Assembly (NCBI GenBank): GCA_030611265.1
Contig: JAUWQD010000002.1
Coordinates: forward strand, 82,621-146,620
DNA from: Methanosarcinaceae archaeon
GTDB taxonomy: Archaea > Halobacteriota > Methanosarcinia > Methanosarcinales > Methanosarcinaceae
DNA length: 64,000 nucleotides
Reading direction: 5' to 3'
Position 1 is the first letter of the stretch. Every line of letters starts with the position of its first letter. Position numbers and translations under genes: made by a program. Below, one piece after another: positions 56,860 through 64,000 of this stretch. A model generated the notes under the pieces. The model saw only the letters and a list, made by a program, of their open reading frames with translations. It was not told where the DNA came from and searched no databases.

Positions 56860-58650
56860 ATGTCGATAGATTGGTCTAAAGTTCAAACAGAACACATAGA
56901 AGAAGCATGTAGATTACACGATGTCGAAGATAATCGCCCAACAAGTCCGGCAAGAACTACATTTCTTATTCACAATAATAAACGGTATTCAGCTAAGTTC
57001 ATTCGAGGATTGGCGTATAAAATCGCAACAGAAATTGAATTAAGATCGGAGGATTATTCGGGCGGGCTAGAAACAATGCGATTTTTTAATGCTTTAGGTT
57101 TTTTAGTTGAACACAATGGGACAATCACTGATGGGGTGCATGAGAATGGATCAGACCAGAAACCCATAGCTCAAAACCTTACATTCCTAAAAACTACAGA
57201 CCAGAAGGCTGATACGACTACCAAAAAAGAAAATAGTTCATCTGGAAAGACGCAGAAGGATTTTTTATTCAAACTCTTGAAGCAACGATTTGGATGTGTT
57301 GTGAACGAAGCTAAATTTGATTGGTTGAAGGTTCCGGATAGTGTCTCAAAGAATGATGTTTTTGATGAGATCTATGATAATCTTGTTTCAATTCGAGGTC
57401 ATAATAATTTTTCGACATCAGATTACAAACTTGCGTGTGATTATTTTATCCCTTCACACAATTTGATCATTGAATATGACGAGAGGCAACATTTCACTAT
57501 ACCGAGAGCGAATTCACTTGCACACTATCCATCTGATCTAAATTTAGGCTTTGATAAAGATAAATGGTGCGAAGCATCCGATACCATTAGAGCTACTGAC
57601 AAGAAGCCAATATATCGGGATGAGCAAAGAGCATTCTATGACAGTGTCCGGGATATACTTGCTGCACACAACGGAATGACATTGATACGGATAAAGGACG
57701 GAGATTATGACTGGAAATCAGAATCAGGGCCGGAAATACTAAACAAGCTTATTGGTTATCTCGAACACGACACATACCCCTCGGATAATGATGATATCAA
57801 TGTTGATGAAACCATTGAACAGATTGCACGTTGTTATACTACACTTCAGGAAACGTATCGTGGGTGGGCAAAAGGATTTAAAAATCACGAAGATGTTATT
57901 GATTGGCTAAAAAATAATAATTTGGGTGAACGACCAAAACAGAAAAAATTAAATCTGCTATGTAGTTATTGGAACCCGATAACAATCTCTGTGCTACGTA
58001 TCTTAGCTCCAGATTGTATAGCAAATATGAAAGAACACTTCAATAAACTTATCAATCTATCAGGTGACCAAATTTATAGCAAACAGATTTGGTACTTACT
58101 TTACTTCCTCCATCCGGTTAGACACGAGTTGTATTTCTTTGATATTCACTATCTTGATGGATACGCTCAACATCTTTGTAGACTTCTTCGCTCTCATCGT
58201 CTTGGCTTGATAAGTGCTAAGACCTATCTCGATAATGACGATGATAGAACAATAGATGGCTCTCACATCAGTTCATGCGGTACAATGGCGTTCAAACATC
58301 TCCACATTCATCCAACGACAAGTAAATGGGGAAAACCAAACCTTGAGAATCTCACCGAAGCGAGCATTCGTGCTCTTAAGATAAATGAAGGTGATATATC
58401 ATCTGAAGAACAGACAGTTGCGATTGATATCAGCGCAAGGGCAACAACAAGCTTCAAAAATTGGCTTGGATATGCGCCCTGTGCGATAAATGAAGGCCCA
58501 ATCTTTACACTGAAGAAAGGTAAGAAACATTTAGATTGCTTCGAAGCGATAGTTGAGATTCTCAATGGTTCAGATCATAAACAGGCCACTATGAGAGCTA
58601 AATTAAATGAATTCTACGAAATAAAAGTTACAAGTACGCCGTGTGTGTAG
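56860..58650 (+). CDS. Candidate McrA-like restriction nuclease: ScoMcrA-head domain plus PD-(D/E)XK-like core
   Basis: 596 residues from ATG 56860 (AGAGGGT upstream). Residues 1-85 (IDWSKVQTEHIEEACRLHD, RTTFLIHNNKRYSAKFIRGL, GLETMRFFNALGF) look like the ScoMcrA N-terminal head domain found in modification-dependent restriction enzymes. Residues about 130-300 contain CDYFIPSHNLIIEYDERQHF, with D194 and E205/D207/E208 in a PD-(D/E)XK/VSR-like arrangement, and MTLIRIKDGDYDW. The C-terminal 300 residues are unrecognised (HELYFFDIHYLDGYAQHLCR, TMAFKHLHIHPTTSKWGKPN). The stop is TAG and the frame then stays open for 88 more codons. Confidence 0.75.
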   Translation: MSIDWSKVQTEHIEEACRLHDVEDNRPTSPARTTFLIHNNKRYSAKFIRGLAYKIATEIELRSEDYSGGLETMRFFNALGFLVEHNGTITDGVHENGSDQKPIAQNLTFLKTTDQKADTTTKKENSSSGKTQKDFLFKLLKQRFGCVVNEAKFDWLKVPDSVSKNDVFDEIYDNLVSIRGHNNFSTSDYKLACDYFIPSHNLIIEYDERQHFTIPRANSLAHYPSDLNLGFDKDKWCEASDTIRATDKKPIYRDEQRAFYDSVRDILAAHNGMTLIRIKDGDYDWKSESGPEILNKLIGYLEHDTYPSDNDDINVDETIEQIARCYTTLQETYRGWAKGFKNHEDVIDWLKNNNLGERPKQKKLNLLCSYWNPITISVLRILAPDCIANMKEHFNKLINLSGDQIYSKQIWYLLYFLHPVRHELYFFDIHYLDGYAQHLCRLLRSHRLGLISAKTYLDNDDDRTIDGSHISSCGTMAFKHLHIHPTTSKWGKPNLENLTEASIRALKINEGDISSEEQTVAIDISARATTSFKNWLGYAPCAINEGPIFTLKKGKKHLDCFEAIVEILNGSDHKQATMRAKLNEFYEIKVTSTPCV

Positions 58651-58750
58651 TTCGGTGTATTTTTGTATAACATTGTGCACGTGAAATTCAATGATTTTAG
58701 GAACATGCAGCGCTTTTGCGCCGGATGGTTGCTTTTTGGATCTAAACTGT

Positions 58751-59677
58751 TCATTTCAACCTTAACTCGTAAAGTCGCTGGCCAAACCCTTCGATCAAAT
58801 CCCTCTGAGCGAGTTTCGCTCTCCACTTTTCCGGTATCTCATCTTCACCATAGTAAGCACCTGCCAATTGCCCGTAAATCGCACATGTGGTATCGGCATC
58901 GTCGCCAAGGTTGACAGCGAGCAAACACCCATCTTTGAATGAATCGCTGTTGTGGAAGGCCCACAGGGCAGTTTCAAGGGCTCTGGTGACATGGCCGGTA
59001 CCTTTGATCTCAGGTGGTTCACGGACTTTAAATGACCCTCCGGCAATTTCATCGATCTCAGGGATTAATGGATGCTCTTCCCAGTATCCTTTGACAGGAC
59101 TGTATCTGTGTGAAAGCAGTTCTTCTTTTGTGAAACCCGTAACGGCGCCTACTATCAGACTTCCATAGTAGCGACAGGCATCCACACAGGCAATATTCCC
59201 GTGAGTTGTACGTGAACTGTCTCCTGACATTTCAATGGCTTCTTTTGGTTTTTGTGCGAAGAAAAGCGGGATTGGTGCCAGTCGCATCAGGGATCCGTTA
59301 CCTGCCGATCTATTATGTGTAGGACCGCAGTACGGTTCATGGGTTTTTTCAAATCTGGACAATGCTTCCATTGTTGTATTTCCAATATCAAAACAAGTGC
59401 CTGTGCTGCTCATGTAACCTTCTTTGTACCATTTGAGATATCTCTCAAGCTGGTCAACCGGATCGAAATCTTGTTGTTCGATTAAACTGTCAGCGAGGCA
59501 CAATGCCATTGAAGTGTCATCCGTCCACTGTCCGGGTTTTAGGTTGAAAGGACCGCCGCCGATCATGTCATCGAGTGGGGTGAATGTACCGGGTTGTTTG
59601 AATTCTAATGTGGTTCCAAGGGCGTCTCCGGTTGCTAGGCCGAGGAGGGCGCCACGATAGTGGGTTAGTTGAGTCAT
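58751..59677 (-). CDS. ADP-ribosylglycohydrolase family protein
   Basis: 308 residues. [40 protein letters not shown] (D53, D54 metal ligands), [16 protein letters not shown], and [20 protein letters not shown] (second metal site) are the complete di-magnesium active site of DraG/ARH enzymes, which remove ADP-ribose from proteins, nucleic acids or small molecules. Convergent with the nuclease gene. Substrate unknown. Confidence 0.93.
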   Translation of the reverse strand: MTQLTHYRGALLGLATGDALGTTLEFKQPGTFTPLDDMIGGGPFNLKPGQWTDDTSMALCLADSLIEQQDFDPVDQLERYLKWYKEGYMSSTGTCFDIGNTTMEALSRFEKTHEPYCGPTHNRSAGNGSLMRLAPIPLFFAQKPKEAIEMSGDSSRTTHGNIACVDACRYYGSLIVGAVTGFTKEELLSHRYSPVKGYWEEHPLIPEIDEIAGGSFKVREPPEIKGTGHVTRALETALWAFHNSDSFKDGCLLAVNLGDDADTTCAIYGQLAGAYYGEDEIPEKWRAKLAQRDLIEGFGQRLYELRLK

Positions 59678-59795
59678 TGTTGGTGTTTTATTGGGTATTA
59701 TCTGGATTTCTATTTTCGTATTTGTTCATGTGCTGTTTATGGGGACGTTCGTATGAATGCGATACTGGTTAAGAACCCTTTTGCCACTCCATTGC

Positions 59796-60068
59796 TCAGC
59801 AGTTCTCTCCGTCATTAACCGGATTTAAAGTGTATGGTACGATCTTTTTACACACAGGGTTTTCATATTCGTGTTTTCGACCTGTTTTGAATACGATCTC
59901 ACCGCTGTCATTTCCCATTCTGATATCGGGTCTGACAGACGGATAAAAGTACGGCGTCAGATGATTATGATGCACGAATACATAATACCACCTGCCGTTT
60001 TCTGATCTGAAGTGAAATACCGGAGGTCCGTCATAGAAAACATTGGGGTAGTCCTTTGCACATTCCAT
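59796..60068 (-). CDS. Hypothetical 90-aa protein
   Basis: MECAKDYPNVFYDGPPVFHF, RSENGRWYYVFVHHNHLTPY, FYPSVRPDIRMGNDSGEIVF, KTGRKHEYENPVCKKIVPYT... A TGA stop lies directly before the ATG, fixing the start; no ribosome binding site. Aromatic-rich, looks like a small beta domain. Family not recognised. Confidence 0.55.
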   Translation of the reverse strand: MECAKDYPNVFYDGPPVFHFRSENGRWYYVFVHHNHLTPYFYPSVRPDIRMGNDSGEIVFKTGRKHEYENPVCKKIVPYTLNPVNDGENC

Positions 60069-60202
60069 TCAGCAGTATACAGGTTCGTGCTCCGGTTTTT
60101 TAATTGTATCTCACCATAGATCATATCCCCCATAAACTTCCAAAACAATTATATCCAAACCCACAAATTACTACCTATAAAAATAACAAGGTCCCCCTAC
60201 TC

Positions 60203-63200
60203 ATGCTAACCACCCTACTAAAATCCCTAAAACCAAAACAGCTCACCGCCGTCCAACACAGCGAAGGTCCCCTCCTGATCATCGCAGGTGCAGGCACCGG
60301 CAAGACCACAACCATCACGGCCAAGATCGCTCACATGGTTGAAAAGGACGGCATCCAGCCGGAACATATCCTGGCACTCACCTTCTCAAAAGAAGCCGCA
60401 AGGAACATGGAACGTAAGGTAAGGGAACTGCTTGGCGAAAACAGGGATGTCAAGGTAAGTACATTCCATTCATTCTGTGCTGACATCATACGGGATAATT
60501 CAAGGGAATGTGGAATATCTGATGATTTTTCCATATTTCAGGAAATCGATTCAGCGATCTTCTTTTACAGCGAAGTGGGGATTGATGTAAGAAACGCAAC
60601 ACTCTATGCCAACACCATCTCAAAAGCAAAAGACCTCAATCTACCAATTGGAAAGTTCAAAGAGTATGCGGATGCAAAAAAAGACCTATTACTGCCTTTT
60701 GCAAAAGAGGATGAATGGGAAAATACCTATCACAATTACAAGATCAAACTTAACACGTTCCACCTGAAAAGTAAGGAAGAGCAAAAAGCCGACAAAGCAG
60801 ATAAAAAAACGTGGCAGGAACTCATTGGACTGTATGACGAGTATCGCAAATATCACAACTTTGTAGATGCATGGATCAAATACGAAGAGAAAAAGTCCAG
60901 TATCAATGCCCTCGATTACGGCGACCTTAACCTACTTGCCCTTGAATATCTGAACAGTTATGGCACTAATGAACTGAACCGCACCTACCGCTACATCATA
61001 GTTGACGAATTTCAGGACACCAATTACGTCCAGTTCGAATTAATTAAAAAACTCACTGCAAAAGAGCAGAACATCACAGTTGTTGCGGATTCCAACCAGA
61101 CGATCTATGCATTCAGGGGTGCATACTCGAACAACATAGAGGAGTTCAAGAAACAGTTTGGCATCACACTGGAACAGGTCGTATCCCTTGATGTAAGTTT
61201 CAGGTCCACTGACAATATCCTGCGGGTATCCCATAGATTAATTGAAAAGAACTATTCTGAAGACCATATTGATGATTGTATTCTTCTAAAGAACCACGAA
61301 GGCACACAGGGTACCAATGTTATCATCCAGGAAACGATGGATGAGAAAGAGGAAGCCCGCAGAGTCGTTGAGATGATCGAAGAGCACATCGCTGCCGGCA
61401 TACCAATGACCGGTATCGCTGTCCTCTACCGCACACATGCACAAGGCAGGCTTGTGAAACAAGCACTCATGATGCGAGGATTGCCTGTCACTGTAAAGGA
61501 TGATACTGATTTCTTGAAGCAGACCGAGATCAAGACAGCATTCTCATATCTCCATGTACTGAACAACATCACGCATCCAACCGCGCGGGGTACGGAAGCA
61601 TGGTGGAGATTGTTCCATTATAATAATGCACTCAGTAGCAGTGATTCGATCAAGATCGCTGAATATATCAAAAAGAACTGGATCTCATTCCAGGATACGA
61701 TATATCATCATATTGAGGAACTGGGACTCAGTGACAGTGGAATTGAGACCATCTCCAGAGTCAAATGTCTGGTTGAAGACCTATCGGCAATGTCAAAACT
61801 TGATATTTCCGACCTTGTCCTTGAAATATACGACCGCAGTGGACTAAGCCGCCAGTTTGCGCATTTGGATACTGTAAGAACGCGGGAAGCATTACTCAAC
61901 CTCAGCAAACTCCATGACGTGGCAGTTGCTTTTGAGAAAAATCACGAAAACGGATTGTCGGATTTTGTAGATTACCTTGAGATCCTTGATGAGATGGGTG
62001 GAAATCCACCGGCTGCACGTATTCCAGAGGAAGATGCGATTAATCTGATGAGCGTCCATTCTGCCAAAGGACTGGAATTTGATATTGTGTTCGTGATCAA
62101 CATGGCAAAAGAGAAGTTCCCACTCACGCGCGGTGGGAAGGAACCGATCATACCGCTTGAGTTCATGCATCAGTACAAGGACCTCTTTGAGCGGGACCTG
62201 TCCGCATCTGATCTTGAAAGTGCCATTCGTGATCGTAAAAGAGAGATCAAACTTGAAGAGGAACGCAGGCTTGGTTATGTGGCGTTCACCCGTGCAAAAA
62301 CAAATCTCATCCTGACGCTTGCATCCACATATGGTGGGAATGTAAGAGATCCATCTGTTTTCCTATTCGACATTGGATTTGATGATCTGATGGACACTGA
62401 GCCTGATGCCGATGATAATATCGAACTTGACGACCTGACATACCGCATTGACAGTGATATCAAGGCACGCGAAGTTGTCATGGACGATGAACTTGAGAGG
62501 AAGAAAAACCAATGGCGAAATCTTATTATTGAATCTCTTGATTCGGGTGATCTTTCAGAGACCGTTCATAACGTGCTTGTTTACCAATCCCTCAAGGATG
62601 GAACTGTAGGGAAGTATCAGGATGATCTTAACTCAAACTGGTCAACTATCGACCCCGAGGCTGATGCGAAAGAAATTCTTTCCGCGATAAAATCAGGCGG
62701 GAACGGATTGAAGTTCAATCCCGATACGATGACATTCAGTGTCTCGTCCATTAAAGTGTATGAGAAATGCCCTAAACAGTATGAACTCCAGAACATACTG
62801 AGAATGCCTACAAGAGCTTCGGAAGACAGTACTGGTGCGATGAATCTGGGTAGTTTCGTGCATAAGGTTTGTGAGATTACTGTAGAAGATAAGATCTCTA
62901 CAAAGGATGAGATGTATAAAATTGCAGATGAACTTATCACCAAATCCGAATGGAAGGGTGTTGATCTTACGAGAGCAAAACCACTGCTTGAAGTGTTCTG
63001 GCTACGTAATGGATCCAGAATTAAAGACAACTTGTTTGTTGAAAAAAGGTTTAGTGTGCCAATCGAGGGTTTCATTTTCAAGGGATTCATTGACAGGATA
63101 GACCTGTTGCCCGGGACTGATAATGAAGTGGAGATCATTGATTACAAGAGCGGTAAATTCGAACCGAGTCCCGATGACAGGGCAAAGCAACTTTTGCTTT

Positions 63201-63469
63201 ATGCACATGGGTTCAATCATCTCTATCCTGATTATATTGTTCGAAAACTTACACTTGACATGCTTGCACGTGATAAGCCAAGGGTGTATGAACTGCAGGA
63301 TGATGGGAATTATACCGGATATAGAGTTAAACCGCTTGACTTAGGTGTTATTGAGAGGATGGCTGAGACTGCGAGGAAGATCGCTCATGATTACGAGCAT
63401 GGGTTTAAGATGATTGATGATGAAGCGGTTTGTAGGGATTGTGGTTTCCGGTTGTATTGTGGAGAGTGA
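60203..63469 (+). CDS. UvrD/Rep-type helicase-nuclease (AddA/AddB-like)
   Basis: 1088 residues from ATG 60203; the frame continues to 60104 but without support. SF1A helicase: Q motif SLKPKQLTAVQ, Walker A AGAGTGKTT (28-36), HILALTFSKEAARNM, VSTFHSFCADII, YIIVDEFQDTNYVQFELI (Walker B), VVADSNQTIYAFRGA, LMSVHSAKGLEFDIVFV, RRLGYVAFTRAK. C-terminal nuclease of PD-(D/E)XK type (FKGFIDRIDLLPG, EVEIIDYKSGKF) with Cys in KCPKQYE and CRDCGFRLYCGE, the four-Cys Fe-S arrangement of AddB/Cas4-like nucleases. Likely DNA end processing and repair, followed by an exonuclease gene. Confidence 0.92.
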   Translation: MLTTLLKSLKPKQLTAVQHSEGPLLIIAGAGTGKTTTITAKIAHMVEKDGIQPEHILALTFSKEAARNMERKVRELLGENRDVKVSTFHSFCADIIRDNSRECGISDDFSIFQEIDSAIFFYSEVGIDVRNATLYANTISKAKDLNLPIGKFKEYADAKKDLLLPFAKEDEWENTYHNYKIKLNTFHLKSKEEQKADKADKKTWQELIGLYDEYRKYHNFVDAWIKYEEKKSSINALDYGDLNLLALEYLNSYGTNELNRTYRYIIVDEFQDTNYVQFELIKKLTAKEQNITVVADSNQTIYAFRGAYSNNIEEFKKQFGITLEQVVSLDVSFRSTDNILRVSHRLIEKNYSEDHIDDCILLKNHEGTQGTNVIIQETMDEKEEARRVVEMIEEHIAAGIPMTGIAVLYRTHAQGRLVKQALMMRGLPVTVKDDTDFLKQTEIKTAFSYLHVLNNITHPTARGTEAWWRLFHYNNALSSSDSIKIAEYIKKNWISFQDTIYHHIEELGLSDSGIETISRVKCLVEDLSAMSKLDISDLVLEIYDRSGLSRQFAHLDTVRTREALLNLSKLHDVAVAFEKNHENGLSDFVDYLEILDEMGGNPPAARIPEEDAINLMSVHSAKGLEFDIVFVINMAKEKFPLTRGGKEPIIPLEFMHQYKDLFERDLSASDLESAIRDRKREIKLEEERRLGYVAFTRAKTNLILTLASTYGGNVRDPSVFLFDIGFDDLMDTEPDADDNIELDDLTYRIDSDIKAREVVMDDELERKKNQWRNLIIESLDSGDLSETVHNVLVYQSLKDGTVGKYQDDLNSNWSTIDPEADAKEILSAIKSGGNGLKFNPDTMTFSVSSIKVYEKCPKQYELQNILRMPTRASEDSTGAMNLGSFVHKVCEITVEDKISTKDEMYKIADELITKSEWKGVDLTRAKPLLEVFWLRNGSRIKDNLFVEKRFSVPIEGFIFKGFIDRIDLLPGTDNEVEIIDYKSGKFEPSPDDRAKQLLLYAHGFNHLYPDYIVRKLTLDMLARDKPRVYELQDDGNYTGYRVKPLDLGVIERMAETARKIAHDYEHGFKMIDDEAVCRDCGFRLYCGE

Positions 63470-63471
63470 AC

Positions 63472-64000
63472 GTGACAAAAACATACCTGATATTCGATAC
63501 CGAAACCACAGGCTTACCATTAAACTGGAAAGCGCCAATCACAGACCTGAACAACTGGCCACGCCTGGTCCAAATCGCATGGTGGCATTGTGACAAATCG
63601 GGAAATATACTTTCGGATTCCGATTACATCGTAAAGCCGCAAGGCTTCACCATTCCTGACGATGCAGCAGATGTTCATGGGATCTCAACTGAAACCGCGA
63701 TCAATAAAGGAATTAATCTGGAAATTGTCCTTAATGAATTTGCCGAAGCAATGGAACGATCAGACATTTTGGTAGCCCATAACATTAATTTTGATGAGAA
63801 GATTGTCGGGGCTGAATTTTTGAGAGCTGCTCTTGATAATCGGTTAACCGATATTCCAAAGATATGCACAATGAAAATGTCAACTGATTATTGTAAGTTG
63901 CCTGGGCTATATGGGTACAAGTTGCCGTCCCTTTCGGAATTGCATTACAAATTATTTGATGAATATTTTGATGAAGCGCATGATGCTGCTGTTGATGTGA
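63472..64000 (+). CDS. DEDDh 3'-5' exonuclease (partial, runs off right edge)
   Basis: About 176 codons seen. GTG 63472 lies 7 nt after GGAG; GTG 63466 (overlapping the helicase stop as GTGA) is the alternative. TYLIFDTETTGLP (Exo I, D and E), WPRLVQIAWW, VHGISTETA, LVAHNINFDEKIVGAEFL (Exo II) and DEAHDAAVDV (Exo III, H and D) identify a DnaQ-like exonuclease. Translationally coupled to the helicase-nuclease, so the two probably act together on DNA ends. Confidence 0.9.
   Translation, partial: MTKTYLIFDTETTGLPLNWKAPITDLNNWPRLVQIAWWHCDKSGNILSDSDYIVKPQGFTIPDDAADVHGISTETAINKGINLEIVLNEFAEAMERSDILVAHNINFDEKIVGAEFLRAALDNRLTDIPKICTMKMSTDYCKLPGLYGYKLPSLSELHYKLFDEYFDEAHDAAVDV

Noticed and set aside
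58663..58914. Separate 83-codon gene after the McrA-like nuclease
   Set aside because: Antisense to the ADP-ribosylglycohydrolase, no ribosome binding site; of interest only as a possible read-through extension.

Overview
The window is methanogen DNA, most likely from a methylotrophic member of the Methanosarcinaceae (Methanococcoides/Methanolobus-like; genus inferred). It carries methyltransferase genes for tri-, di- and monomethylamine, each interrupted by one in-frame amber codon at the known pyrrolysine position. It also carries the shared MtbA, the reductive activator RamA, the pyrrolysine genes pylSBCD, and tRNA-Pyl sequences. Promoters are TATA-type, and many starts have GGAGGT-like ribosome binding sites.

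Layout. 1-6.0 kb: accessory genes common near corrinoid methyltransferases (DUF1638 protein, an unknown protein, a PAS/GAF sensor without a kinase domain, a hydantoinase/oxoprolinase-family ATPase). 6.0-16.0 kb: the methylamine block mttB-mttC-mttP-two small ORFs, mtbC-mtbB, mtmC-mtmB, mtbA, with hairpins between units. 16.0-19.7 kb: a gene-poor, repeat-rich stretch with two minus-strand tRNA-Pyl copies, each with its own promoter and terminator. The second copy is degenerate and has a tandem-repeat array in its leader. A 44-bp fragment of mtbA lies between them. 19.7-26.2 kb: a complete type I Wadjet system (jetABCD), then a P-loop toxin-antitoxin pair. 27.97-33.9 kb: minus-strand operon pylS-pylB-pylC-pylD-ramA. 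34.6-36 kb: a small Cys protein and an MtbA/MtaA paralogue. 36.2-47.9 kb: housekeeping genes (mfnB, HisA-like, tmk, gltX, FAH family, DUF166) and two sensor histidine kinases. 48-60 kb: accessory DNA with an AAA ATPase behind a regular array of palindromic operators, a SEC-C metallopeptidase, a GIY-YIG protein, dispersed repeats, a pseudogene, a candidate McrA-like nuclease and an ADP-ribosylglycohydrolase. 60.2 kb to the end: a UvrD-type helicase/nuclease followed by a DEDD exonuclease.

How it works together. MttB, MtbB and MtmB move methyl groups from methylamines to their corrinoid proteins MttC, MtbC and MtmC. MtbA passes the methyl group to coenzyme M, RamA re-reduces inactive Co(II) corrinoid, and MttP probably imports substrate. 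PylBCD make pyrrolysine from lysine, PylS charges it to tRNA-Pyl, and that tRNA reads the amber codons. The defence genes (Wadjet, toxin-antitoxin) sit between the two halves of this system, so pylT is next to mtbA, about 16 kb from pylS, rather than in front of pylS as in Methanosarcina.

The most unusual observations are the duplicated, partly decayed tRNA-Pyl locus with its repeat-array leader and the 31-32 bp spaced operator array at 50.75-50.84 kb. Several ordinary genes also end in UAG although UAG is a sense codon here.
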